Assembly: GCA_037127255.1 (NCBI GenBank)
Contig: JBANSL010000004.1
Span: 31,085,967-31,149,966, forward strand
DNA: 64,000 bases
Reading direction: 5' to 3'
Origin: Persicaria tinctoria
Lineage: Eukaryota > Streptophyta > Magnoliopsida > Caryophyllales > Polygonaceae
This document shows, one piece after another, positions 19,918 through 30,272 of the stretch. Positions within the stretch are counted from its first letter, which is position 1. Each line of letters starts with the position of its first letter. Position numbers and translations under genes: made by a program. The notes under the pieces are model-generated. The model ran no database searches, was not told the DNA's origin, and was given only the letters and a program-made list of their open reading frames with translations.

Positions 19918-20035
19918 ATTTGCTGCCAGCGAATCATGATTCGCTACCAGCGAGTCCAGCCTCCCAGATGTCATAGGAGCTGATTTCATCCGCTGCCAGC
20001 GAACCAAAACTCGCTGCCAGCGAATTTAGCAGCGA
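19918..20035 (+). repeat. Element B hairpin island, 3' UTR copy
   Basis: Four GCT(G/A)CCAGCGA hairpins with changing arms (TTTGCTG/CAGCGAA, ATTCGCTA/CAGCGAG, TCCGCTG/CAGCGAA, CTCGCTG/CAGCGAA). Same core as the LTR island 2 kb away, different flanks. Confidence 0.8.
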
Positions 20036-20311
20036 TGCTCAGTGTCCGAAGCTAGCACTAGCCGCGCTTGCGGCTTGAGCAACCGTGCTCATCGCTCATG
20101 CCTAGTCTTCGTCCATTGTCGTCATTGTTGATCTTATTCTTTCTTCTTCATCTTCATTCATCCGTGCTCGTGGTTCGTTAGTCTTCCTCGTTGTCGTTCT
20201 TCTCCGTTCTTCCTCCAAGTTTCGTCATCTTCGCCATCAAAACTTTTCCATGATGTGAGTATTCTTTACCCTCTTTCTCTCATATTTTTTTATGATTTGT
20301 TGTCTTTGATT

Positions 20312-20349
20312 TTCATTGAGGACAATGAAGAGTTCAAGTGTGGGGAGGG
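20312..20349 (+). promoter_or_regulatory. Internal polypurine tract with hairpin (element B)
   Basis: TTCATTG-AGGA-CAATGAA followed by CAAGTGTGGGGAGGG. The LTR-adjacent tract is 1.45 kb further at 21783-21797 with nearly the same core (AAGTGTGGGGGAG). Confidence 0.65.
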
Positions 20350-21782
20350 TTGCATTCATAGATTCATGCATTCATATTTATTTTTTCCGTTATGCATTCA
20401 TGTTTATTTTTTTGGCTATTTTATTGCATTAAGAATGAAAAAAATGAAAAAAAAAAATCCAAAAAGAGCATGCATTGCATATATGTGTTATTCAAATACT
20501 CATCTTGCCTTAGTTTGTCCTCTATTTTATTTTTATGAGTTTTACCATATATGTTCCATAATATGATTGAATTACCTAGCCTTGTCACATACTTGAAATG
20601 ATTTTTATGGGAGCATGACTTGTTAGTTTAATTGAGCAAAGTATGATTCCTTGTCTTGGGCATTATTGAAATCCAACAACACTTGTCCTAGTGAGAATTT
20701 TGGCCTTATGGGAATTTTCATCATATTTATTCCCTTTTGCTTTCTTGTGTGACATTATACTCTCCTTATGCAATTACCTCTTGAGATTGACATTGTTATC
20801 TATATTTGAGGCCGAATTTATATGTTTATTGCTTATGAGTTTCATATGATAGAGGCATGATTTTCTTAGCCATATTATTATCCATATCCACCCTACATAT
20901 GTGTCCTTTGCTTGTAGCCAATTTGAGCCTTAGCCTTTTCTTTGAAGCTCCACAAAAATTTATCCTAGCCGATGATGAGCCTTACCCTATCCAGGAATTA
21001 GGATTAGAATTGGTGAATGATTGATCTAGTTGAGTGGAAAGCAAAATATTGTTAAGAGAGTTACAAGTTTTGGATTATTATGTAATTTTGGTTTTATTCA
21101 TCGCATTGTGCATTATTGTATTTTTGGCTCTAGAAGAAAGTTTGAGAAAAAAGAAGAAGAAAAAAGTGAAGAAAGAAAAGAAAAGAAAAGAAAAAGCATG
21201 AATAAGAGCCTTTTATTTTATTATGTATGTGAGAGTTAGAAAAATATGTATGGTTGAGTGAAAAGTTCTTTTGTTGTGTATTTTGAGAGTGAAAGTTTGA
21301 GTTATTTTGGTTTTGGAAGTATTTGGTTTTAGTGTTCTTCCGGTTATTCTTAGGGATCCCTTTTTCCCGGATTTTTAGCACCACAAACCTAAATATTTTT
21401 CTACCTTAATTTCTTACCAAGCCTCATTACAACCTTGATAAAAGACCTCTTGATGTTTCTTATAAGTGATGGCATCCACGGTGGAGAATATGTGATATAT
21501 GTGTTAATTTCTATGTAGCTTTTTGCATTTTGGATTGAGTTGAGAGATTGCATTATTAAGCCTAAACACATGAGAGTGAAAGTAAACACATTATCCCGGT
21601 GAGGTTGGACTAGATGTGCCTTTGACTTTGAATCGCTCATATACTTGCTAGGATGTTAGCTTTCAGGTTCATGGCTCCTCCACTTTGATGTTGCTTTTGA
21701 CAAGGTTAGTGTTTGAAGATCATATTTGTTGTATGATGGTTTTGCTCTTGTTTTTGCATTGCTTGAGGACAAGCAAAAGGTT

Positions 21783-21797
21783 AAGTGTGGGGGAGTT
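21783..21797 (+). other. Polypurine tract of element B
   Basis: AAGTGTGGGGGAGTT directly before the right LTR start TGATAAGG at 21798. Expected primer for plus-strand DNA synthesis. Confidence 0.85.
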
Positions 21798-23599
21798 TGA
21801 TAAGGCATGTTTCCAATAGGCATTATAGGTTAGTTTCGGTGCATTTCATTGTTATATAATCATGTTTTAGTGTTAATTAGATTATCATTCATTTTGTGGG
21901 AAAGTTCGGAATCTACGCTATTTCGATGGTTTTATGTAGATTCGTAGATCCGAGACAAAGAGCACAAGGAACGGAGCGAAGAGAGGCTAAAGCGAGACTT
22001 GGGAGAGCTTAAGGAAGAAGTCCCAAAGAGAATGGAACAACCTAAGGAGCAACGGAGAACGAAATCGAGGTCTAAGAGCGAAAACGAGGGCGAGTCGCGA
22101 AAGCTGTCCGCCCGGCGAGCTGAACTTGTAACGCACTTTCCGGAGGCCTCGGATGTCCGATCGACGCATATGAGCATGCGTTGGAAATCTCTTTCGAAGA
22201 TCTACGTGATGGTGTTCTGTTAGATTTTCGCTGCCAGCGAATGGCTTTCCGCTACAGCGAATCAAGTCAGCAACAACATGTGCGAGATGGTGGCCTGAGC
22301 ATGACTCGCTGCCAGCGAATGTAATCTCGCTGCCAGCGAGTGGAGTCAGCGACAGCATGTCCAGGAGCCAGCCCCTCGCTGCCAGCGAATGGAGTTCGCT
22401 GCCAGCGAGTCGAGTCAGCCCGGTCGACCAGGCAGCATTCGCTGCCAGCGACTGGACTCGCTGCAGCGAGCCACTCGTTGCCGCGGAAATCCTCGCAGCC
22501 AGCGGGATGCACCAAGACGACGGAGCTCGCCGACTCGCTCCAGCGGAAGGGGTCTCTCGCACCTGCGGATCGATGAACTCGCGACAGCGGAAGAAGCGGC
22601 TCGCGGAAGCGGAACCGAAGAAGCTGAAAAATTTCCAAGGCATGGACATTCGCTGCCAGCGAGTGTGGTAGCGAGTGTGGTAGCGAAAATCCAACAAGAG
22701 CTTGATTGAGGTCATTTGCTGCCAGCAGAAATTTTCGCTGCCAGCGGAATCCGACGCTGAGTTAAATTAGGAAAGTTCTATCTTTTATCTAGTTTGTTTA
22801 GGAAGCTTTTATCTTTTATCTATCTTTTACCTTATTTATGGAAGACATTAGGCTTATAAATAGGATGTTCTAGGCTTAGTTTTTAAGAGAAGAATTAATT
22901 CCAAGTAGAGAAATCACCATTGAAGAGAAGAAAGCCTAGGTAAGCCATGTTTGGCTAATTTTGTAGTTTTCGCCTACACTTTTGAGACTTGGTTGGTGGT
23001 TTGTGAGTTTCTAATATAAGTTATTTTTTCCTCTTTAATTCTTTCAACTTCTTTGTGTGATATTGATTATGTTATTGATGTTATCTTGATTAGCTACCTT
23101 GATAATATTGATTTCATGCTAGGATTTAATACTTTCGTATTTGTGTTATTTCCGTAGTAGCGCGCATAAGATTGTGAATTCCGTGTTTGAAGCATGATTA
23201 TGTAGGAAGTTGACATATATCTTAAACATTGATTTACCTTGTTTAATTGGTGTTATTTATATACTCAAGTTCTTGGGATGTTTTGCTATCTCTTTGTTAA
23301 ATCTTGACCGTGTTAGGGTTGCATTGAGGTGTAAGGGATTAATTGGACCCGTAGGACTTTTAATCTATTAAAACCAAGACGAGAGGAATTCGTAGGAAAC
23401 GATAATAACTTGAAAAGGATTCGATGATCAATAAAACCAACCAAAGTCGAGATCTTGTAGGTGGAAACGCTTTTCTTCTATCATTTATTTGCTTTTGTCA
23501 ATATTGTTTTCTATTTTCATTCATAAAAATCTTTTCTTTTTATATTGATAAATACACAATATTTACAAATACTTGATTTTTTAGGGTTCGACCTCTTAC

Positions 23600-24703
23600 T
23601 AGGGGTGTGCAGAAAAACCCGAAACCGGAAACACGACACGAAAACACGACACGAAAAAACACGAAACCGAAAAGATACGACACGAAAATGACACGAACCG
23701 CTAAAACACGAAATTAAATGGTTCGTGTTCGGATCGGGCATATCCCCTTGTCGGATACCCGGCACGAACCGTTTATTTTTTTTTTTAATTTATGGGTACG
23801 ATAATTTAGTATCTGTATATACACAATCCCTAAAATATCACAACAGTCTGTTGGCCCAGTTGGTAATTGTTCCGTCCCGTATGCGGGTCTTCAAATCAGC
23901 CTAGGTTCGAGACGCGGAAACTGCTTTTTTTTTTTAATTTTGATAAATCTCGCCCCTTTATATTCTTTTTAATATTTTATGCCCAACAATTAACGAACCC
24001 TAAGGCCTAAATTCAGCCGACATTAGTAGTCCAAAACTCTCAAACTCTTCTTCAGTTCTGTATCTTCCCCTAGCCTCCTCCCTTCCTCAGTTCCTCCTTC
24101 CCTTCTTCCTCCCGCTTCCACCTCCGATCCTTCTCTCCACCGCCTCCGCCTGCCCTCTCTTTCTCTCTCCTCGCGCTCCCGACCTCTTCGCCTCTGCCCC
24201 AATTCAGATCTCTGATTCCGGTTGGTGGCCGACAATGGAGTCGTGTGCCTAGCGGTTATACCTCACCTCCACCCCTTCTTCCTCCCGCTTCCACCACCTC
24301 CACCGCCTCCTCCTCCCCTCTTTCTCTCTCCTTGCGCTCACCCTTCGCCGGATCGATGCTCCATCAACTGTGCTTTCTTCTCCTCCCCTCAACTAGGTCC
24401 TTCAATTCCTCTGTCCTCTTCGCCGATTTCTTTCCAGTTTTTGGTTCTATTCAATTAAATTGCATCTGCTTAATTTCAATTTCACTTCGGATTCAAAATT
24501 CTTACTTCACCTGTGACACAGGAAAAAAGTCCACGGTTCGTGTCGGATAACCCGGTATCCGACACGGATCCGAATAAATTTACCGTGTCGGGTATCCGGC
24601 TCATAATGGTTCGGATACGGTTCGGCCTTTTTGTGCTAAACGGTTCCGGGTACCCGACACGATTATCCGGTTCGTGTCGGGTACCCGGATATGCCCACCC
24701 CTA
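23600..24703. mobile_element. hAT2: 1.1-kb non-autonomous hAT transposon
   Basis: Ends TAGGGGTGTGCA and, on the other strand, TAGGGGTGGGCATATCC. Flanked by the 8-bp duplication CCTCTTAC (23592-23599 and 24704-24711), the size typical of hAT elements. The unoccupied site is in the left LTR of B (CCTCTTAG, 18688-18695). Subterminal regions repeat ACACGAA and GGGTACCCGG words. The middle has a CT-rich stretch resembling a plant 5' UTR and no transposase. A SINE-like sequence is inside. Confidence 0.9.
23840..23936 (+). mobile_element. tRNA-derived SINE-like sequence inside hAT2
   Basis: Box A-like TGGCCCAGTTGG at 23852-23863, box B GGTTCGAGAC at 23904-23913, then an 11-T run at 23925-23935. Spacing fits a pol III promoter. 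It does not form a full tRNA, so a SINE head is more likely. I could not define a target duplication. Confidence 0.55.
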
Positions 24704-24788
24704 CCTCTTACTTGCATACTATACTAGTTTGTTTGTTTGGGAATTATTTTTGGCAAGGGAAATCAACGACTTTCCCTCCGTCATAAAG

Positions 24789-25282
24789 CTCCACAAAAAC
24801 TTGTCGATGAGGCCTGTGTAAAAAATTTCCAAATCTCATACGAAAAGGGTGTTCTATCTGCAAGTGTGATAGAGCCTAGGATGTCCGCATTTGAAAGGCT
24901 CGAGACGGCTTCAAGTGAAACTCCTAAATCTTCGGTGTTTAAAAGGCTTGATCTAGCCTCTACAAGCGACGCACCGAAATCTTCAGTATTTGAAAGACTC
25001 GATCTAGCCTCAACAAATGAAGCATCCAAATCTTCAGTGTTTCAAAGGCTTGATATGGTCTTGGCAAGTGAAGAATCCAAACCTTCGGTGTTTCAAAGGC
25101 TTAATATAGCCTCGACAAGTGGAGAATCTAAATCTCCGATTTTTGAAAGGCTCCGAAAAGCTGATGAGTCTAAAAGCAAGAAGGTCCAAATGAAAAGGAC
25201 CAAAAGCAAGAGCTCCGGAAGAGGCAGTCAAAAGTTCTCGTCCACAAGCTCAACCAAATCAAGGACACCTAAAGCCAAGTAA
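24789..25282 (+). pseudogene. Element D coding remnant with 17-residue tandem repeats
   Basis: Continuation of D after B. It encodes about five copies of a 51-bp (17-residue) unit of the type KSSVFxRLDLASTxxxx (for example PKSSVFERLDLASTNEA), then a Lys/Ser-rich tail. 'SVFxRL' repeats are seen in Tat-type retroelements between gag or protease and RT. Unlike those, no pol follows: the frame stops at 25282 and non-coding DNA begins. It is out of frame with the post-gag segment when B is removed. Confidence 0.6.
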
Positions 25283-25337
25283 GGGTGTCAAAATGATCAA
25301 GTAGTCTCCAAGGCGGAAAAACAAATAGTTCTGCCTA

Positions 25338-25725
25338 GAACTACGTAAAGACTTGATCCCCAACAAGGGGTACGTAGGAAATTTGACATCAAAAAAGATG
25401 TGTCAAATTCAGTCGGCCAAAAAAAATAATTCCGGGTTCGCATATGATAGTCGGATTATTCGGGAAACCCTTCCTAGAAGGTGGGCCCGAGTGATCTGAA
25501 TGATGCGGTAAAAAAATAAAAAAGAGAAAGAATCCCGGTTTGCAAATGATAGCCGGGTTATTTGGGAAACCCTTCATAGAAGGTGGTCAAGTAATTCGAG
25601 TGATGCACTAAAAAAAAAAGGGGGACTTGAAATTGGTCCGAAATTCAAATGAACCGGAATCATAAGACAAATGGGTTCACAAAGAACTACGAGCGGCTTG
25701 ATCCCTCATAAAGGGGGTACGTAGG
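25338..25725 (+). repeat. M1 and M2 modules in the 3' region of element D
   Basis: M1 at 25338 (hairpin-1 CCCC/GGGG, hairpin-2 AATTTGACA/TGTCAAATT) and at 25684 (CCCT/AGGG, CTAGC/GCTAG). Between them are two M2 modules, 25440-25507 (outer CGCAT/ATGCG) and 25541-25607 (outer TGCA/TGCA). The modules are therefore at both ends of the element RNA: LTR leader and 3' UTR. Confidence 0.8.
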
Positions 25726-26334
25726 CAGTCTAGCTAGTCAAAGTGCTAGGTGCAGCCACAAAAACAAACAAAACGTCTTCTTTTCTCAAAAAAAAAAAAA
25801 AAAGAAGGCAACTCCTCTGTTTTTGTAGTCAAATGAGCATTGTCTCAACTACAAGGAGAAACATCAAGTATGGTCTAAAGACTTTCACATTTTGTGCCTA
25901 TATTGAAAATGAGGCAAAGGGAAAGGAATAGAGAGAAAATTTTTGTTTTGAAAGACATTCTCACAAAAAGAGATAAAAAATTTCCCGACTTTGATTATCA
26001 CATCCAAATGTGGTAGTCAATTCAAGTCATATAAATCAAAATTTCCTTCCAAGGAATCTTAAATCAAAAAGTTGTTTCAAAACTTGACTAATCAAATGGT
26101 CAATGTTTTATGCTCTCTCAAAAGCCAAAATGCCTAAGCCTCCCAAAACCCTTCAAACCCTCCCAAACAAAAATTGGCCTACATCATCTATATATGTATG
26201 GTCATTCAAAGCCCCCAAAATTCAAAACAAAAACTCAAAGAAAGTCACCAAAGGCTTTGGCTTCAAATTGTATGGGTATAAATTTCAAAATCATCTCATA
26301 TGATGTTTTGGATCACAAAGTTTCAACCACAAAG

Positions 26335-26545
26335 GTTACAAAAGCTCAAACGTACGACACCAAGTCGTCAAAACCAAATTTAGTCTAAGACCGAAGATCA
26401 AATTGAAATCGGTCAAAAGACAAAAGCTCAAGCTTGCGACACCAAGTCGTCAAAACCAAATTTAGTCTAAGACCAAAAATCAAACTGAAATTGGTCAAAG
26501 ACAAAAGTTCAAGCTTATGACTTCAGTCGTCAAAGCCAAATTCTT
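26335..26545 (+). repeat. 82-bp tandem hairpin repeat, about 2.5 copies
   Basis: Each unit has ACGAC-ACCAA-GTCGT (or CGAC/GTCG) followed by an arm pair: GACCGA/TCGGTC in the first, GACCAA/TTGGTC in the second. The arms change together between copies. Confidence 0.75.
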
Positions 26546-26919
26546 GTCCCTCACAAGAAAATCTTCAAATCCAAATTCGAGCTTAAAGTCGAAAATCTCC
26601 GACCAGAAGCCAAAAACCAAATCGGCAAAAAGTCAAAGCCAAAAATCCAATCAGCTTAAAAGCTCAAAAACAATCTGGTAGAAAAAGCCACAAAGGCAAA
26701 AATTAAATTTTGAGGAGGAAAATTTTTCCAACTCTCACGTACCCATACCAGATTACCTCTCATTGGTCCTAAGCAAATTCTATGAAGGATTACTTTTCCA
26801 ATTTTCTTTGGACTACAAACCAAACAAAAAAGCTTTCTTAAGCTAGGTCCGCTTGAAACAAGCATGGTGCATAAATAGCACAATAACGAACTTTGAACGC
26901 GTTCGATATCTCACACGCA

Positions 26920-26937
26920 CAAACTTCGGGGGGCAAC
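26920..26937 (+). other. Polypurine tract of element D
   Basis: CAAACTTCGGGGGGCAAC directly before the right LTR start TGTTGGAGGG at 26938. Confidence 0.7.
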
Positions 26938-29900
26938 TGTTGGAGGGTAAAATTTCATGAATTTTTTTTTTCTTCTTAAGAGTCATGATTTCAAATCACC
27001 ATATTCATTATATATAAAAAAGAAATGTGATGGATTTGCATAAAGCTTGGAAATGAAAAAATCGGGCCAATACATGTCAAAAAGGCCCAACAAGCACAAA
27101 TCCAATATGATGAATGTGACTCAATTGTGTACAAAATGAAAAGGAAAAAGAAACTGCAAAACACATTTTTAAAAAAGGTGTGGCAGTTGATGTGCTGTAC
27201 GTGGTGACGTGGGGTGGGATGGTAACTTCCCATGTTCCTCTTCTTTAAAAGGCTGCTGATGGACATTGCCCGGAGTAGGCCTGATACATGAGCCGAGTAG
27301 CTCGGGATCGACTTGGGCTCGGCTCGGTAAAAGCTCGACTCGGGATCGCTCGAATGGATATATGAGCCGAGTTCGAGCCTATTCCTGAGCTCGAATCGAG
27401 CTCGAGTAGCTCGCGAGCTCGTGTATATATATAATGTAGCCTAGGGTTTTCTTTACACAACCGCCGCTCGCTCAGATCTCTCTTGCTCTGCTCTTCTCTC
27501 TCGATCTATTTTGCAATCAGCCATTGTCGCCGCCTCCATTGTCGGATTTTTCGCCGCCTCCATTGATCTGCTTTCGGAGTCTCGTCGATCCCTTCAATGC
27601 CCCTCGGCCTTATATCTTCTCTCGCCTGGCTCTCGATTGTCGACCCTCGTCTCAAATCTACTATGGGCGAGTCGTTCAAGCCGGAACAGTTCCCGATGGA
27701 TCTTCTCGGCGTCTTCTTTCTCATATCTACTCTCATCTCATATCTTCTCAGCGTCTTCTCTCTCGGATCTCTCTCGCCGCCTCCATTGATGTTGTTGCTG
27801 GATTGCTGTTGCTGCTAGATTGCCGTTGCTGTTCATTAATCATATGTCATGTTCTTCAATCCTGTTCGATTGGATTTTTGTTGTTCGATTGGATTTTTTG
27901 TTGACCTTGCACATTCATTTCACCCAAAATGGCCTACTACAAACATTTTCCATCGATTGGATTTTGCTGTTCTTCAATAATATATTAATATGTCATGTTC
28001 TTCAATCCAATTTGATTTTTTGCTGTTCTTGAATTTGATTTGATTTTTGTTGTTCTTCAATTTAATTTGGTTTTTGCTGTTCTATATGTCATGTTCTTCA
28101 ATCTGTTATGTTCTTCAATTTAATTTGAGTTCATTCGAGCCTTAACGAGCTCATCGAGCCCGAGTTCGAGCTCATAACGAGCCTAGTCGAGCTTATCGAG
28201 CTCGAGCTCGAGTTCGGGCTCGAGAACAAACGAGCTCAACGAGCCGAGCTCGAGTTCTACATCAAGCTCGCGAGCCGAGCTTGAGCATATAAATATACTC
28301 GAATAGGATTTGAGCTCGAGCTTGAGCAGCCAGTACTCGAGCTCGTAGGCTCGTATATCAGCCCTAGCCCGGAGGGTGGGGGCAGTTTTGCTCCCAACTG
28401 GTTTCCTTCTGCCTTTCCTCCTGCTTCTAAAAAAAAAGCTTCACCTGCACAAAAATAATAAAGAAAGGAGCTTGAGCTGGCTGGAGAAACAACAAGCAGA
28501 ATTATTATTTTTTTCATGGCTTTTCCTGCTCCTTCAGAAAGCTGTAAACACATACAGATAAACACCATCAGCAAACAAAAAAAGCCCAAAAGCAAAGTTC
28601 AGCAACAAGCAAGAAGAAGAGGCGATAGAACAAAAACAACAGTTTCTTTTCTTTCTTTGTTTGCAGGTATAAAAAATGGAGGAATGGGAGATGTCAGCCA
28701 CAAGTGCTCTCACCTAAGCGGTTGAGCCCGATAATAGGCTTAAGTACAAGATGACTTTTGCCTAGGGTTCAACCTTATAATAGGTTGAGGGTACTCTCTC
28801 GTAGACGGCTCGAAATTTATTTTCGCCGCTACATTCGATCCCGTCGTGGATCGGTTTATAGGGTCGAACTGCTACCGAAATTTTGGGAGACTTCATTAGC
28901 AAGGTCATGAAAAGTTGGCCATGGTGTTTCTCAAGACCAGCAGCCAAAAACAAAATATGAAAGGCCCAAAAACAAGGACTGACTTGAGGCACAAATCCTC
29001 CCTGTTACTACCAAATTGCAACTAAATGGGAACCCTTCCCAAATTGCAACTAAATGGGAACCCTAAATGCTACAAATTCAGCCTTTTAATGAAACTGAGG
29101 TTGAAAATTGCAATACAAGGGGAGCCATGATATTAGTTAGGCATAAAACAAATTCAAAGACTGAAATGCAGGTCGACAGAAATCCAAGTTGGTCAATTAA
29201 ACATGTTCGGATTTGATCAATTTGAGTCGAACGCAAATCAAATCCGTATCAGTCTATGCCTACTATTCAACTGATCTCTCAAATTCTAGAGAAACAAAGA
29301 AAAGAGGAGAAATTGACTTACCTAAACTAAACTAGTGGTCGCACCCTTGTTCTCTCCAGTGCTTGAAGCCGGAGTTCATCTGGTGCCTCCTCAAGTTTCC
29401 CGAACTCGGAGTCACGGTGGCACCCTAAGACTCGCACCCGTCCTTGCTGCACTGGCTTGCTTCAAGTCGGGACGCTCTGAGCCCTGTAACCGCTTATTTG
29501 AACCCCGAGCTTGTCTATCAAAGGGGCTGATGTTGTCAAGGGTTATGAGCGCCGGATTCGGTGTTGGTGAGAGCCCTGGGTGACGGAAAGACAGAGAATT
29601 GCGCATAATTCGTCAAACCCTAAATCAAATCTATAAATTTGGGAACAATAAAACAAGAGAAGGTCGCAACTCACGAGGCTTTCGGTGAGCATCGAGTGGT
29701 TTTGCGGACTGCGTTCGGCCTCAATCTGAGCCTTCCCCGACCTTCAGCTTCCGAAACTCCCTAATCCTGTGGTGGCTTGAGCCGACTTCTCTTCCAGAGT
29801 TGTGGGTGTCCTCGTCTGTGACTCCAAGAGGAACATGAACAACAAAACAGGCGCATGACCTGTTGCCCTAAACAAATACTCCGTATATGAGTTTCACCAA

Positions 29901-30272
29901 AAAAAATATGAGATTGACTCATTTCACTTTTGGGTCGGTTTGACTAAATCCGAAATTGGGCTGAGTAAGAAAAGAATAAGGAAAAAGAGGCTTAGGCTCG
30001 GTTGAATTTCATCCTCTGATGCATATGAGAAAACAAATCAAACCAAACCAAACACAAAATCCAAAACATTCGGAACTACGTGAGGCTTGATTCTCTTCCA
30101 AGAGATACGTAGGCAACCCGCTAAAATTCGGGTGCAGCCCAAATCACCAAAACCAACAAAATCTTGGTATCGATACGACTTCGAATCAGGAGGATAACCA
30201 AAAGGGGTCGAACTCAAATATTAAAAATCAAATAAAATGTGTTGCACGATCATTGCGCATTTTAGTTCAACA
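26938..30272 (+). repeat. Right LTR of element D (hAT1 insertion, internal deletions)
   Basis: Nearly identical to 10780-14294 by eye. Differences: hAT1 inserted at 27276, about 110 bp missing relative to about 11230-11340, and about 1.17 kb missing at about 30008 (equivalent to about 12865-14030), joined at a shared TTGAATT. The deletion removed five of six M1 modules and most of M2; one M1 remains at 30073-30113. Confidence 0.88.
27276..28366. mobile_element. hAT1: 1.1-kb non-autonomous hAT transposon
   Basis: Ends TAGGCCTGATACATGAGCC and, from the other side, TAGGGCTGATATACGAGCC. Flanked by the 8-bp duplication GCCCGGAG (27268-27275 and 28367-28374); the unoccupied site is 11110-11117 in the left LTR of D. 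Both subterminal regions are dense in GAGCTCGAG palindromes. The middle has a CT-rich 5' UTR-like stretch and TTGTTCTTCAAT repeats but no transposase. Confidence 0.9.

Larger units (their letters stand above)
19753..21782 (+). other. 3' UTR of element B
   Basis: Non-coding, about 2 kb. Holds the small hairpin island (19918-20035), a hairpin plus internal polypurine tract (20312-20349), a purine-only run at about 21135-21197, and blocks shared with A, C and E. Just before the end is TTGAGGACAAGCAAAAGG, also seen in C. Confidence 0.7.
16904..24783 (+). mobile_element. Element B: non-autonomous Athila-like retrotransposon nested in D
   Basis: Starts TGATAAGGCATG, ends CTCCGTCA, flanked by TAAAG (16899-16903 and 24784-24788). 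LTRs are 16904-18767 and 21798-24783, the second enlarged by hAT2. A perfect tRNA-Asp-type PBS is at 18772-18790 and the polypurine tract at 21783-21797. The 3.0-kb interior has one ORF (257 aa) and a long 3' UTR but no protease, RT or integrase. Shared UTR blocks with A, C and E make it a derivative of the same Athila-like group. Confidence 0.92.
21798..24783 (+). repeat. Right LTR of element B (with hAT2 insertion)
   Basis: Homologous to 16904-18767 over its whole length. Without hAT2 and its duplication it is about 1.87 kb. Carries the same hairpin island and TATA box. Confidence 0.92.
25283..26919 (+). other. 3' non-coding region of element D
   Basis: No coding. It holds two M1 modules, two M2 modules and an 82-bp hairpin repeat. 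Many further short inverted repeats (for example TTCTTGT/ACAAGAA near 26541-26558) are visible up to the polypurine tract. Confidence 0.7.
10780..30272 (+). mobile_element. Element D: gag-only long-LTR gypsy retrotransposon (Tat-like)
   Basis: Begins TGTTGGAGGG, ends TTCAACA, flanked by the 5-bp duplication CTCGC (10775-10779 and 30273-30277). Parts: left LTR 10780-14294, PBS 14301-14318, gag ORF 14384-16573, element B nested at 16904-24783, remaining internal DNA 24789-26919, polypurine tract 26920-26937, right LTR 26938-30272. Without B and hAT1 it is about 10.5 kb with only 4.8 kb internal. I find no protease, RT, RNase H or integrase, so it would depend on another element's pol. The CTACGTAGG-type repeats and the style of gag suggest the Tat lineage; that placement is inferred. 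Confidence 0.85.

Noticed and set aside
23840..23936. Functional tRNA gene
   Set aside because: Box A and B are present but there is no credible acceptor stem or anticodon arm. SINE-like is the better reading; the same holds at 52385 and 53690.
24222..24550. Proline/serine-rich plus-strand ORFs in hAT2
   Set aside because: They are translations of a CT-rich low-complexity leader in several frames; no domain, and inside a non-autonomous hAT.
27511..28032. Ser/Leu-rich ORFs in hAT1
   Set aside because: CT-rich and T-rich repeats read in all three frames; no conserved motif.
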